In this document: piece after piece, positions 1 through 7,868 of the stretch | Layout of the letters: each line of letters opens with the position of its first letter | Position numbering within the stretch: the stretch's first letter is position 1 | DNA from: Rhodococcus yananensis | GTDB lineage: Bacteria > Actinomycetota > Actinomycetes > Mycobacteriales > Mycobacteriaceae | NCBI RefSeq assembly: GCF_020515525.1 | Contig: NZ_JAIYEP010000050.1 | Span: 1 to 33,926 of the forward strand | Reading direction: 5' to 3' | Length of the DNA stretch: 33,926 nt | Translations under genes and position numbers: made by a program | The notes under the pieces: generated by a model | What the model was told of the DNA's origin: nothing | The model's input: only the letters and a program-made list of their open reading frames with translations | Databases searched by the model: none

Positions 1-50
1 GGTGGCTCCAGCTACCAGAAACGCGCACGGGTGGGGCAGGTGATCTCGGG

Positions 51-701
51 TCAGCCGACCGGTGGTGGCGTCGACGGGTAGCCCGCGATGAACAGTCCTT
101 CGGCCGACACGCACACCCGGCCGTCCGCGGTGCGGATGTCTCCGACGGTGCGGATCTTGCGGCCGTCGGTGGACAGATGCCGAGCCCGAACGGTCAACGG
201 CTCGAACAACGGTGTCGTGCGGTGGTAGCGCACGGTCAGTTCGGCGGTCATCCCGGACCGTCCCGCGAAGTCGTTCGCGTTACCGAGCGCGTGATCGAGG
301 ATCAGTGCGCTGATCCCGCCGTGCACCATCGCCGGTGGGCCCTGGTACTGCAGATCGAGCGTGACGTCGGCGCCGACCGAACCGTCCCCGCGGCCGCGGA
401 AGGCGACAGGCGGGGCGACAGGGTTCTCCGCTCCGGTCACGGGGCCGGTACGGGTGGGTCGCGTCGCCCAGATCTCGGCCAGCCTGGTGTCGACGTCGGG
501 AGCGTGCTCGTCGAGCAGATCGGCGATCTCGCGGAGCGTGTCGCGGATGCGTTCGAGGTGCGGATTGTCGCGGGACGTGCGCACCACCCCGGCGACGACC
601 CGCCGGGCCGCCTCGGTGACCTCCTCGATCACGTGGCCGGTGTCCGGGGATCCGAGTGGCACACCGTCCTCGGGGGTACCCACCGGCGTGGAGGTTGTCA
701 T
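51..701 (-). CDS. PaaI-type hotdog-fold thioesterase
   Basis: The 216-residue protein looks like a hotdog-fold acyl-CoA thioesterase of the PaaI/4HBT group, which hydrolyses acyl-CoA or aryl-CoA in the cytoplasm. Residues 1-100 are a variable, partly helical N-terminus. The hotdog domain runs from about 105 to 210 and contains the HGG motif (127-129) followed by the long central helix (ISALILDHALGNA), then the strands ELTVRYHRTTPLFEPLTV. The ATG at 699-701 is preceded by an AAGGGA ribosome site at good spacing. The gene is codirectional with the PLDc_N gene upstream, but a hairpin at 732-756 separates them, so it may be transcribed alone. The substrate cannot be assigned. The family assignment is firm and the exact function is not. 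Confidence 0.85.
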   Translation of the reverse strand: MTTSTPVGTPEDGVPLGSPDTGHVIEEVTEAARRVVAGVVRTSRDNPHLERIRDTLREIADLLDEHAPDVDTRLAEIWATRPTRTGPVTGAENPVAPPVAFRGRGDGSVGADVTLDLQYQGPPAMVHGGISALILDHALGNANDFAGRSGMTAELTVRYHRTTPLFEPLTVRARHLSTDGRKIRTVGDIRTADGRVCVSAEGLFIAGYPSTPPPVG

Positions 702-731
702 CCGTTCCCTTCCCGATCCGACGACGCGATC

Positions 732-756
732 GTGCCGCTGCGTCGCGCAGCGGGCA
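732..756 (-). terminator. Hairpin, probable terminator
   Basis: GTGCC-GCTGCG pairs with CGCAGC-GGGCAC around a 3-base loop with one bulged base. It lies between the PLDc_N stop codon and the thioesterase start on the minus strand. There is no U-tract, which is common for terminators in GC-rich actinobacteria. It could also be a leader structure for the thioesterase mRNA. Confidence 0.4.
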
Positions 757-792
757 CGGGGCCGACGATAGGGTGCCGTCGAGGTGCGGGGA

Positions 793-815
793 GCGGATGC
801 TTCCGCTGATCGGGA
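793..815. repeat. 23-bp dispersed repeat, copy 1
   Basis: The reverse complement of these 23 bases recurs exactly at 23891-23913, and a shorter version occurs at 23960-23977. The core is GATCAGCGGAAGCATCCGC, in which GCGGA-AGCA-TCCGC can form a small hairpin. This copy lies just 3' of the PLDc_N stop codon. Confidence 0.8.
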
Positions 816-821
816 CGGGGT

Positions 822-1175
822 TCAGGACCCTTCGGCGTCCCGCCGTCGCTGCTGCTCGCGTGCGATACGCCGCTGCTCCTCCGCGCGTGCGCGGCAGCGT
901 CGCAGGAATTCCTCGTCGTCCTCGGCGTACTGCGCGACATGACGGTTCGGTCGGTCGTGTTCGGGGTAGGCCGACGTGGACCGTGCCGTCCCCGGCAGGC
1001 TGCCCGGCGGGCGTCCGATCACCAACCACAGCACGGATCCGACGAGCGGGATCAGCAGGACGATCATCACCCACATCATCTTGGGGAGATGACGGATCCG
1101 GTGTTCGTCGGCGCAGATCACGTCGACCAGACAGATCACCCACAGCACCATCGTGATCAACCCGAGGTATGGCAC
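822..1175 (-). CDS. Small PLDc_N-type membrane protein
   Basis: This encodes a 117-residue membrane protein with two hydrophobic segments. The first begins at the N-terminus (LGLITMVLWVICLVDVICA) and the second is MMWVMIVLLIPLVGSVLWLVIG. The second, with its conserved Pro and Gly and the following GRP, is typical of the phospholipase D N-terminal (PLDc_N) segment found alone in many actinobacterial small proteins. The C-terminal third is a charged Arg/Glu-rich helix, probably cytoplasmic. The GTG at 1173-1175 was chosen because GGGAGG lies 8 bases upstream; the open frame continues further 5' without a better ribosome site. No catalytic HKD motif is present, so it is not a phospholipase. Its function is unknown, possibly a membrane-anchored regulatory or assembly protein. 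Confidence 0.75.
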   Translation of the reverse strand: MPYLGLITMVLWVICLVDVICADEHRIRHLPKMMWVMIVLLIPLVGSVLWLVIGRPPGSLPGTARSTSAYPEHDRPNRHVAQYAEDDEEFLRRCRARAEEQRRIAREQQRRRDAEGS

Positions 1176-1383
1176 GGTGATTCCCTCCCGATTCGTCTCG
1201 ACCGTCCGATACTGCCATCTGTGCGCACCATGTCCAGCAGGAACGACGGATCGGGCGTCCGCGGTGCCGCGGAACGACGACGGTGGGCGCGGGTCCTCGC
1301 CCACGCCGCGTGTACACCCGATGTTCGCGAGGACGTCCCGTGACGGAGGGCGACCGCTCACCGCACGCCGATAGAAACGGGGC

Positions 1384-2709
1384 ATGCGCTGTGCGGTGTT
1401 CGGAACGGGATACCTCGGAGTCACCCATGCCGCGTGCATGGCCGAACTGGGGCACGAGGTGATCGGCGTCGACATCGACGCCGGCAAGGTCGCGAAACTC
1501 GAGGCGGGGGAGGTGCCGTTCTACGAACCGGGACTGGCGGAGTTGGTGCGCCGCAACATCGATGCGGGCCGGTTGTCGTTCGGCACCTCCTATGATGCTG
1601 CGGCAGCGTTCGCCGACGTGCACTTCATCGCGGTCGGCACCCCGCAGAAGCACGGGGAGTACGCCGCGGACCTGAGGTATGTGCACGCCGTCGTGGAGGA
1701 ACTGGCCCCGCGACTGGATCGGCCCGCCCTCGTCGTCGGCAAGTCGACGGTGCCGGTCGGCACCGCTGCGGGGCTCGTCGAGCGCGTCCGCGTCCTCGCC
1801 CCGGCCGGTCGGGACGTGGAGGTGGTGTGGAATCCGGAGTTCCTCCGTGAGGGGCTCGCGGTCCGGGACACACTGTCGCCGGATCGGCTCGTCGTCGGCG
1901 TGGAGAACCGGGACGGTGGACGGGGCGGCGACACGATGCGGGAGTTCTACACCGACCTGATCTCGGACGGGGTCCCGTTCGTCGTCACCGATCTCGCGAC
2001 CGCGGAGCTCGCGAAGTCCGCCGCCAACGCGTTCCTGGCGACCAAGATCTCGTTCATCAATGCGATCTCGGAGGTCTGCGAGGTGGCCGACGCCGATGCG
2101 GTGGCGCTCGCCGACATCCTCGGTCACGACACCCGCATCGGCCGCCGCTACCTCGACGGCGGACTCGGATTCGGTGGTGGTTGTCTGCCGAAGGACATCC
2201 GCGCGTTGATGGCCCGGGCCGGGGAACTGGGCGCGAATCAGGTCGTGCATCTGCTGCGGGAGGTCGACAGCATCAACATGCGCCGCCGCACCCGCATGGT
2301 GGAACTGGCGCGCGCCGCCTGCGGCGGTTCGGTGCTCGGTGTGCGCATCGGGGTGCTCGGGGCGGCGTTCAAACCCGGCTCCGACGACGTCCGGGACTCC
2401 CCGGCGTTGAATGTGGCCGGGCAACTGCATCTCGAGGGTGCGACGGTGTCGGTGTTCGATCCGCAGGCCATGGACAACGCGAGGACCGTGTTCCCGACAC
2501 TGCGGTACGCCACCGACCCCGTCGACGCGTGCCGGCGTGCCGCTGTCGTCCTGGTGCTGACCGAGTGGCCGGAGTTCCGGGAACTCGATCCGGTGTCGCT
2601 CGGCGACGCAGCTGGGGACCGGGTCGTCCTCGACGGCAGGAACTGCCTCGACAGGTCGGTGTGGGAGGACGCCCACTGGCGTTACGTCAGGCTCGGCACC
2701 GCCGCCTGA
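1384..2709 (+). CDS. udgA: UDP-glucose 6-dehydrogenase
   Basis: This enzyme oxidises UDP-glucose to UDP-glucuronate in two NAD-dependent steps, supplying uronate for cell-envelope polysaccharide. The 441-residue length is normal for the UDP-glucose/GDP-mannose dehydrogenase family. An N-terminal Rossmann motif GTGYLG lies at residues 7-12. The central domain contains the active-site loop GFGGGCLPKD, with the catalytic cysteine at residue 267. A C-terminal UDP-binding domain carries GAAFKPGSDDVRDSPAL. The start ATG has only a weak ribosome site (AAACGGGGC), but the Rossmann strand begins at residue 2, so no upstream start is needed. It corresponds to udgA (Rv0322) of M. tuberculosis, which lies in a similar chromosomal neighbourhood. 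The gene stands alone, divergent from the PLDc_N gene. Confidence 0.93.
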   Translation: MRCAVFGTGYLGVTHAACMAELGHEVIGVDIDAGKVAKLEAGEVPFYEPGLAELVRRNIDAGRLSFGTSYDAAAAFADVHFIAVGTPQKHGEYAADLRYVHAVVEELAPRLDRPALVVGKSTVPVGTAAGLVERVRVLAPAGRDVEVVWNPEFLREGLAVRDTLSPDRLVVGVENRDGGRGGDTMREFYTDLISDGVPFVVTDLATAELAKSAANAFLATKISFINAISEVCEVADADAVALADILGHDTRIGRRYLDGGLGFGGGCLPKDIRALMARAGELGANQVVHLLREVDSINMRRRTRMVELARAACGGSVLGVRIGVLGAAFKPGSDDVRDSPALNVAGQLHLEGATVSVFDPQAMDNARTVFPTLRYATDPVDACRRAAVVLVLTEWPEFRELDPVSLGDAAGDRVVLDGRNCLDRSVWEDAHWRYVRLGTAA

Positions 2710-2818
2710 GCCACGCGCAGCCCCGACTGTCGGTGCCGTGGAGGTGGGATTTTCCCGCTCTCGTGTTGTGGCCGAGCACCGGCATCGGGAGCCGCGCTTC
2801 GCCCGATGAGCATGCGGA

Positions 2819-2847
2819 ATGACCCGGATCAGACCGTTGGGTACTAT
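2819..2847 (+). promoter_or_regulatory. Candidate sigma-A promoter for the Hsp70-like gene
   Basis: ATGACC (2819-2824) and TACTAT (2842-2847) are separated by 17 bases, a fair match to -35/-10 hexamers. The predicted start of transcription lies about 28 bases before the ATG at 2882. Confidence 0.35.
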
Positions 2848-2881
2848 ACGGACCGTTGCGTAGGGCGCCGGGGGACTCGAC

Positions 2882-4333
2882 ATGCCGGCGCGAAAACGAT
2901 CGTTAAGGCGGCTGATGAGTTCGGTTCTCGGGGTGACCGCGGGGGAGAGCGCCGTCCGGATCGTGCGTCCCATCGACAGGGCGGCGCCGTCGGCGGGATT
3001 CCAGTTCCAGGTGGTCGATACGGACGGCGATGATCCCGCGCGGTTGGCGGCGAGCACTCTGGGGGTGCTGTTCCAGACCGGTGTCGCCGGCGATCCGATC
3101 GACCGCGTCGGCATCGTCTACCGCGATCAGGCGCAGGCCGACCGGATCCGTGCGGCGATGGCCGTCGAGGATCTGCCCGCCTACGTGCTGGTGTCCGAAC
3201 CGGAAGCGGCGCTGACATACCTGCAGGCCACCGGCGAGTTGGGCAGCGACACGGCGGTGTTCTACGACCTCGGCGACACCGGACTGACCGTCACGGTCGT
3301 CGATCTCGCGGCCCGTGAGGTCCTCGCCGAGCGCACCGACCTCATCGCCGGCCGCGTGTTCGACAAGGTCATCCGCGACCATCAGCTCGACACCAACGGT
3401 GTGTGGCGCCCCGACGATCCCGCCACCGACAACGAGTTGTCGGCGCAGTGCCGCGAGGCCAAGGAGCAGCTCTCGAACTCCGAGACCGTTGCCGTGCCCG
3501 GGGCCGCCGGTGTGGTTCTCATGTCCCGCGACACGTTCGACCCGCTGATCTCGCAGTGCGTCGAATCGTCGGCGCAGTTCGTCCACCAGGTCATCGCTCG
3601 GTCCGGCCGCAACCCGGAAGCGGTGGTGCTCCTCGGTGGTGGCGCGCACATCCCGCTCGTGCAGGAGGTGCTGAGGTCGTGGCTGGCGCTGCCGCTGGTG
3701 GTGCCGCACGAACCCGAACTCGTCCTCGCGAAGGGTGGTGCGCTCGTCGCGTCGCGCACCCCCGCGTCGGAGCCGAAGGCCAGTGCGCTGACGAAGATCG
3801 TCGCCCCGGCAGGTTCGGGTGAGGACACCGAGCGGATTCCCGTGGTCACCGCCGCGATCCCGGGCACGGAGCCGCGTGCGTCCGAGCCGCGGAAACCGAG
3901 ACAGCGGCCGAAGACGTGGTTGGCGTCGCTCACCCGCAGTGAACCGGCGGTGAGCGGACGGCAGATCTCCGGTGCCGGGCTGGCCGGGACGGCGCTGGCC
4001 GTCGTCGCGGTGATCGGGGTGGCGCTCGGCGCCGGCAACAGCCTGTTCTCGGGACAGTCCGGGGACGACGAGCAGAGCCCCAGCCAGACGTTCGTCAGAC
4101 CCACCACGACGACGAAACCCGAACCGCAGCCCGCGGTCGCTCCGGTCACCGTGGCTCCCACGACCACCGAGGAGCCTCCGGCCGAATCGACCTATGTTCC
4201 GCGTCCGGTTCCGCCGGCTCCGGAGCCGCCCCCCGAGCCGCCGCAGCTCATTCCGGGTCTGAACATTCCGGTTCCCCAGCTGCCCACGCTCGAGTTGCCG
4301 CCGCTGCCGCAGTTGCAGCTTCCCGGCCCCTGA
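2882..4333 (+). CDS. Membrane-anchored Hsp70-like protein with Pro-rich outer tail
   Basis: The 483-residue protein has an actin/Hsp70-like ATPase fold (about 1-300) joined to one transmembrane helix (about 362-388) and a Thr/Pro-rich tail ending in PQLPTLELPPLPQLQL. Two ATP-site elements of DnaK are recognisable: the phosphate-2 strand-turn as VFYDLGDTGLTVTVVDL and the adenosine motif as VVLLGGGAHIPLV. The canonical phosphate-1 GIDLGTT is absent, replaced by VTAGESAVRIV, and there is no substrate-binding domain. It is therefore unlikely to be a conventional chaperone. The predicted topology puts the ATPase-like domain inside and the tail outside. It resembles M. tuberculosis Rv0312, annotated as a proline/threonine-rich protein, as recalled. 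A second protein of similar design is at 17717-19375. Confidence 0.8.
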   Translation: MPARKRSLRRLMSSVLGVTAGESAVRIVRPIDRAAPSAGFQFQVVDTDGDDPARLAASTLGVLFQTGVAGDPIDRVGIVYRDQAQADRIRAAMAVEDLPAYVLVSEPEAALTYLQATGELGSDTAVFYDLGDTGLTVTVVDLAAREVLAERTDLIAGRVFDKVIRDHQLDTNGVWRPDDPATDNELSAQCREAKEQLSNSETVAVPGAAGVVLMSRDTFDPLISQCVESSAQFVHQVIARSGRNPEAVVLLGGGAHIPLVQEVLRSWLALPLVVPHEPELVLAKGGALVASRTPASEPKASALTKIVAPAGSGEDTERIPVVTAAIPGTEPRASEPRKPRQRPKTWLASLTRSEPAVSGRQISGAGLAGTALAVVAVIGVALGAGNSLFSGQSGDDEQSPSQTFVRPTTTTKPEPQPAVAPVTVAPTTTEEPPAESTYVPRPVPPAPEPPPEPPQLIPGLNIPVPQLPTLELPPLPQLQLPGP

Positions 4334-4354
4334 CGGACGGGACCGGCGACCTGC

Positions 4355-5620
4355 TCAGCGGGCGTGTCGCCCGGATCCTCGGGTCTGTGCGGCAGCCGGA
4401 GCGTCGGCACGCGCGAGGAGCGCGGCGATCGCGGTGGTGAGCGGGACCGACAGTGCCAGAGCAACACCACCGACGCAGGCGCGGACCACTTCGATGGCGA
4501 CCGCGTCCGCGGTGATCACGTCCGTCACGGACCGTCCGGCCACCGAGAACAACAGCAGCAGTGGCAAGGCCCCACCGGCGTAGGCGAGGACGAGGGTGTA
4601 GACGGTGCTCGCGATGTGGTCGCGGCCCACCCGCATCGCGGACGAGAACACGGCGCGCCGTGACGCGTCCGGGTCGAGCGCGGCGAGTTCGAACGCCGAC
4701 GACGCCTGCGTGATCGTCACGTCGTTGAGGACGCCGAGCGAGCCGATGATGAATCCGGCGAGCAGCAGCCCGGTGATCGACACGTTCCCGATGTAGAGCT
4801 GCACGTCGGTGTTCTGTTCTTCCGACAGCCCGGTCAGGTGGGTCATCTCGATGGCGACGTACGACAGGGCTGCCGCGACGGCCATGGACGCGAGTGTGCC
4901 GAGCAGCGCGGAACTCGTCCGCAGGTTGAGGCCGTGGGCGAGATACAGCACCGCGTACAGGATCAGGGAGCCCCCCACCAGCGCGACCGGCACGGCGGGT
5001 CGGCCGTCGAGCAACGCCGGCAGCATGAACACCACGAGGACGCCGAAGGCGACGCCGAGCCCGACGAGGGCGCGGAATCCGCGCCACCGGGCCACCGCGA
5101 CGATCACGACGGCGAACACCGCGACGATCACGGTCAGGGGGAGTCCCCGAGCGAAGTCGTAGAACGAGTACTGGGTGGTGCCCGACGGGTCGGTCTGGCG
5201 GACGAGTCGGATGTCGTCGCCGGCCTGCAGTTCGGGTTGCCCGGGGCCCGGGATCACCTCCAGGAGGGTGCGGGTGCCGGCGTTGGGCCCGGATTCGATG
5301 TCGACGATGCTGCGTTCGCACTCGAACGCGGCGTTCGCCGGGGGTGTGGGGTCGCCGGTGAAGACACGCCCCGACGACGGGCTGCCACACGCCCCGACGT
5401 CCTGTTCGACGACGGTGCCCGCTTCGGTGACGACGGCGTCGCCGCCGCTGGTCTGGAACGGGGTGGGGATGTCGACGGCACGGTTGCTCGGCCAGAGCAG
5501 CGCGGTGCCGACGAGCACGGCGATACCGATGGCCACGAGCAGGCCGACGACGATCCTGGCGGCGAGCGGGCCGATCGGTGCGGGGCCTTCGAAGTGTCCG
5601 TGTCCGTGTCCGTGACTCAC
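4355..5620 (-). CDS. YibE/F-like multi-spanning membrane protein
   Basis: This 421-residue protein resembles the YibE/F family. The N-terminus is a His/Gly string (SHGHGHGHF), possibly metal-binding. It is followed by a transmembrane helix, a domain of about 120 residues that is probably outside the membrane, and then roughly seven hydrophobic helices from about residue 155. Typical family stretches include RGFRALVGLGVAFGVLVVF and GSLGVLNDVTITQASSAFEL. The GTG start at 5618-5620 gives the His-rich N-terminus; no strong ribosome site is visible, and the codon lies just downstream of the 6C RNA. The family is sometimes described as a transporter, but no substrate is established. The gene converges on the Hsp70-like gene with 21 bp between the stop codons. 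Confidence 0.85.
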   Translation of the reverse strand: MSHGHGHGHFEGPAPIGPLAARIVVGLLVAIGIAVLVGTALLWPSNRAVDIPTPFQTSGGDAVVTEAGTVVEQDVGACGSPSSGRVFTGDPTPPANAAFECERSIVDIESGPNAGTRTLLEVIPGPGQPELQAGDDIRLVRQTDPSGTTQYSFYDFARGLPLTVIVAVFAVVIVAVARWRGFRALVGLGVAFGVLVVFMLPALLDGRPAVPVALVGGSLILYAVLYLAHGLNLRTSSALLGTLASMAVAAALSYVAIEMTHLTGLSEEQNTDVQLYIGNVSITGLLLAGFIIGSLGVLNDVTITQASSAFELAALDPDASRRAVFSSAMRVGRDHIASTVYTLVLAYAGGALPLLLLFSVAGRSVTDVITADAVAIEVVRACVGGVALALSVPLTTAIAALLARADAPAAAQTRGSGRHAR

Positions 5621-5644
5621 CGCAACAGGCTAGCGACACCGGGA

Positions 5645-5740
5645 GAAAGAAGTGGGCTGGTGGTGGCGGGGAGCAGGGGGGTGTCCCCGCCACCTTCACC
5701 TGACCTCGCACAGGGGGGGATGGCGTTGGTCAGGGAGCCC
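5645..5740 (-). ncRNA. 6C small RNA (B11-like)
   Basis: On the minus strand two hairpins occur in tandem, each with a C-run in the loop, which is the defining architecture of the actinobacterial 6C RNA. Hairpin 1 has a perfect 7-bp stem CCTGACC/GGTCAGG (5728-5734 with 5699-5705) and seven consecutive C in its loop. Hairpin 2 has a perfect 10-bp stem GGTGGCGGGG/CCCCGCCACC (5685-5694 with 5662-5671) and six C in its 13-base loop. It is followed by a pyrimidine-rich tail (CTTCTTTCT) that probably terminates transcription. Published work on 6C/B11 in mycobacteria describes C-loops pairing with G-rich mRNA leaders, and in Corynebacterium a link to the SOS response. A third small stem, GGCACT-TCG-AGTGCC, lies immediately 5' (5741-5755). 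The exact ends are not determined. The RNA lies between the aminotransferase and YibE/F genes. Confidence 0.85.
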
Positions 5741-5979
5741 GGCACTCGAAGTGCCGTAACCCAACGTACTTTGCTTTTCATCGATCCGGAAAGGAGGGGA
5801 GGGTGTGTGTCTGGTCACCCTCGGACAAATCGCTCGCCCCGGTACGGATGTCACCCCCTCTCACCTGCGGATACCACCCCGGGAGGAGGCATTGTCTCTC
5901 TTTGGCAACGATTGGGAGTTCGGTTGCGGAGCAGGGTGATCTGTGAGGGGCCGGTCGGGGGTGTGTGACGCGCCGAGGG
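5741..5979 (-). other. Gene-free stretch upstream of the 6C RNA
   Basis: This stretch separates the aminotransferase stop codon from the 6C RNA core. It should contain the 6C promoter, but no -35/-10 pair is convincing by eye. No protein-coding sequence with a ribosome site was found. Confidence 0.5.
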
Positions 5980-7245
5980 TCACTGCTTGTAGCTGGACAG
6001 GAAGTTGCCGAACCGCTCGATGGCGACGGCGAGATCCCGCGCCCACGGCAACGTCACGATGCGCAGATGGTCGTGATCCGGCCAGTTGAAGCCGGTGCCC
6101 TGCACCATGAGGATCTTCTCCTGCAGCAGCAGGTCCTGCACCAGCTTCTCGTCGTCGTGGATCTCGTACACCTCGGGATCGAGCCTCGGGAACGCATACA
6201 GCGCGCCACGCGGTTTCACACAGCTCACCCCCGGAATCGCGTTGAGGCGTTCCCAGGCGACATCGCGCTGCTCGAGCAGCCGTCCGCCCGGCAGGATGAG
6301 ATCCTCGATGCTCTGATAGCCGCCGAGCGCCACCTGAATCGCGTGCTGGGCGGGAACGTTCGGGCACAGTCGCGTGGAGGCGAGCAGATCGACGCCTTCG
6401 AGGAACCCGGCCGCGTGGTCCTTCGGGCCGGTGATGACCATCCAGCCGGCGCGGTACCCGGCGACGCGGTACGCCTTGGACAGGCCGTTGAACGTCAGAC
6501 ACAACAGATCCGGGGCGAGTGTCGCGAGCGACACGTGCTTCGCGTCGTCGTAGAGGATCTTGTCGTAGATCTCGTCGGCGAGCAGCAGCAGCTGGTGTTT
6601 GCGCGCGAGTGCCACCAGCTGGGTGAGCACCTCCGCCGAGTACACGGCGCCCGTCGGATTGTTCGGGTTGATGACGAGCAGCGCCTTGGTGCGGTCGGTG
6701 ATCTTCGACTCGATGTCCGCGATGTCGGGGTTCCAGTCGTTGGACTCGTCGCACAGGTAGTGGACGGGCGTTCCCCCGGCCAGTGACGTCATCGCCGTCC
6801 ACAGCGGATAGTCCGGTGCGGGGATCAGCACCTCGTCGCCGTCGTCGAGCAGCGCCTGCATCGTCATGGTGATGAGCTCGGACACGCCGTTGCCGAGGTA
6901 CACGTCGTTGATCCCGAACTTCGGGAAGCCGGGCACCAGTTCGTAGCGCGTCACGATCGCGCGCCGCGCCGACGCGATCCCGCGGGATTCCGAGTATCCC
7001 TGCGCGTGGGGGAGCGCCGCGATCATGTCCTGCACGATCGTCTCGGGCGCTTCGAAACCGAACGGGGCGGGATTGCCGATGTTGAGTTTGAGGATGCGGT
7101 GACCTTCGGCCTCCAGGCGCGCGGCGTGCGCGTGCACGGGTCCGCGGATCTCGTACAGCACGTTCTGCAGCTTCGAGGACTGCTCGAGCTTGCGGGTGAT
7201 CTGGTGGTGAAGGTGGCCTTGCTCCTCGATGTTCACGGCGTCCAT
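5980..7245 (-). CDS. aspC: PLP-dependent alanine/aspartate-type aminotransferase
   Basis: This is a fold-type I (class I/II) aminotransferase of the AlaA/YfbQ group. It transfers amino groups between alanine or related amino acids and 2-oxoglutarate in the cytoplasm. Visible hallmarks are LNIGNPAPFGFEAPE near the N-terminus, the loop INPNNPTGAVYS, ADEIYDKILYD, and the PLP lysine in NGLSKAYRVAGYRAGW (Lys257 with this start). Near the C-terminus an Arg in DHLRIVTLPW is the expected carboxylate-binding residue. The length is 421 residues. The ATG at 7243-7245 is used here; a TTG six codons upstream (7261-7263) is a possible alternative with a GGGTGAA upstream. The M. tuberculosis relative Rv0337c is named aspC and also lies near the large Fe-S reductase gene. 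True substrate preference may be alanine. Confidence 0.9.
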   Translation of the reverse strand: MDAVNIEEQGHLHHQITRKLEQSSKLQNVLYEIRGPVHAHAARLEAEGHRILKLNIGNPAPFGFEAPETIVQDMIAALPHAQGYSESRGIASARRAIVTRYELVPGFPKFGINDVYLGNGVSELITMTMQALLDDGDEVLIPAPDYPLWTAMTSLAGGTPVHYLCDESNDWNPDIADIESKITDRTKALLVINPNNPTGAVYSAEVLTQLVALARKHQLLLLADEIYDKILYDDAKHVSLATLAPDLLCLTFNGLSKAYRVAGYRAGWMVITGPKDHAAGFLEGVDLLASTRLCPNVPAQHAIQVALGGYQSIEDLILPGGRLLEQRDVAWERLNAIPGVSCVKPRGALYAFPRLDPEVYEIHDDEKLVQDLLLQEKILMVQGTGFNWPDHDHLRIVTLPWARDLAVAIERFGNFLSSYKQ

Positions 7246-7408
7246 GGTGCCACTGAACCGCAACCCGATTTCACCCGGATTTTCGCGACACGCGCATCGG
7301 AATCGAAATCAACCACGACGAATGTCCGGATCAGTGCGATGATTGGGGTTCATAACGAAGAGGCCGCATTGTCGGGGCGACCGTGCGGGACGATGAGGAG
7401 CACGTGGT

Positions 7409-7612
7409 ATGGCGCAGGGAACTGTCAAATGGTTCAACGCGGAGAAGGGGTTCGGTTTCATCGAACAGGACGGCGGCGGAGCCGACGTCTTCGTCCACTA
7501 CTCCGAGATCCAGGGTTCGGGTTTCAAGACCCTGGACGAGGGGGCTCGCGTGGAGTTCGAGATCGGACAGGGCCAGAAGGGACCGCAGGCGCAGGGCGTG
7601 CGCACCATCTGA
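7409..7612 (+). CDS. cspA: Cold-shock protein, CspA family
   Basis: The 67-residue protein is a complete single-domain cold-shock protein. It carries the RNA-binding motifs RNP1 (KGFGFIEQ) and RNP2 (VFVHYSEI) and begins with the typical [18 protein letters not shown]. Such proteins bind single-stranded RNA and DNA and melt secondary structure in mRNA. The ribosome site GAGGAG lies 8 bases before the ATG. The region from 7264 to 7408 separates it from the divergent aminotransferase gene and probably provides a structured leader, as is common for csp genes. It is a single-gene unit. Confidence 0.95.
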   Translation: MAQGTVKWFNAEKGFGFIEQDGGGADVFVHYSEIQGSGFKTLDEGARVEFEIGQGQKGPQAQGVRTI

Positions 7613-7624
7613 TCTGCACGACGA

Positions 7625-7777
7625 TCACGCGCGCGGCGTCGCACCCACCGAGGGTGCGGCGCCGTCGTCGTCTCGCCACAACGATCCCCGCCGGAATGTG
7701 TCGCGGAACACCGAGGGCAGCCCCTCCCAGGTCACAGCTACCGTTCGGTAGTATTCGAGTTCGGCTTCGGGGGTCAT
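7625..7777 (-). CDS. Possible 50-residue small protein
   Basis: On the minus strand an ATG at 7775-7777 follows GGAAAG at suitable spacing and opens a 50-codon frame. It encodes an amphipathic, acidic start (MTPEAELEYYRTVAVTWEGL) and a basic middle (FRDTFRRGSLWRDD). The composition is protein-like, with Tyr, Trp and Phe spaced as in a small folded domain, and the frame fits exactly between the csp and alkB genes. No family is recognised. It could be a chance frame in GC-rich DNA. Confidence 0.45.
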   Translation of the reverse strand: MTPEAELEYYRTVAVTWEGLPSVFRDTFRRGSLWRDDDGAAPSVGATPRA

Positions 7778-7868
7778 CGAATTTCTTTCCGGGGCGACCG
7801 GTGCCTGCACGCGGACGAACGCGACGAGCAACGACCCGGTACGGAAACCTCTGGAACGGGGAAGCAGG

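Noticed and set aside
1176-1383. Short plus-strand frames in the gap before udgA
   Set aside because: They have no ribosome site and no protein-like composition. The gap probably holds the two divergent promoters.
280-3114. Very long minus-strand open frame (over 900 codons) across udgA and its neighbours
   Set aside because: It is the complement of real genes in GC-rich DNA, with Arg/Pro/Gly/His-rich nonsense composition. The plus-strand and minus-strand proteins with recognisable motifs take precedence.
5617-5781. A 54-codon minus-strand frame starting MKSKVRWVTALRVPG upstream of YibE/F
   Set aside because: It overlaps the 6C RNA exactly, and its conserved-looking SLTNAIPP part comes from the RNA stem-loop. 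There is no ribosome site before its ATG.
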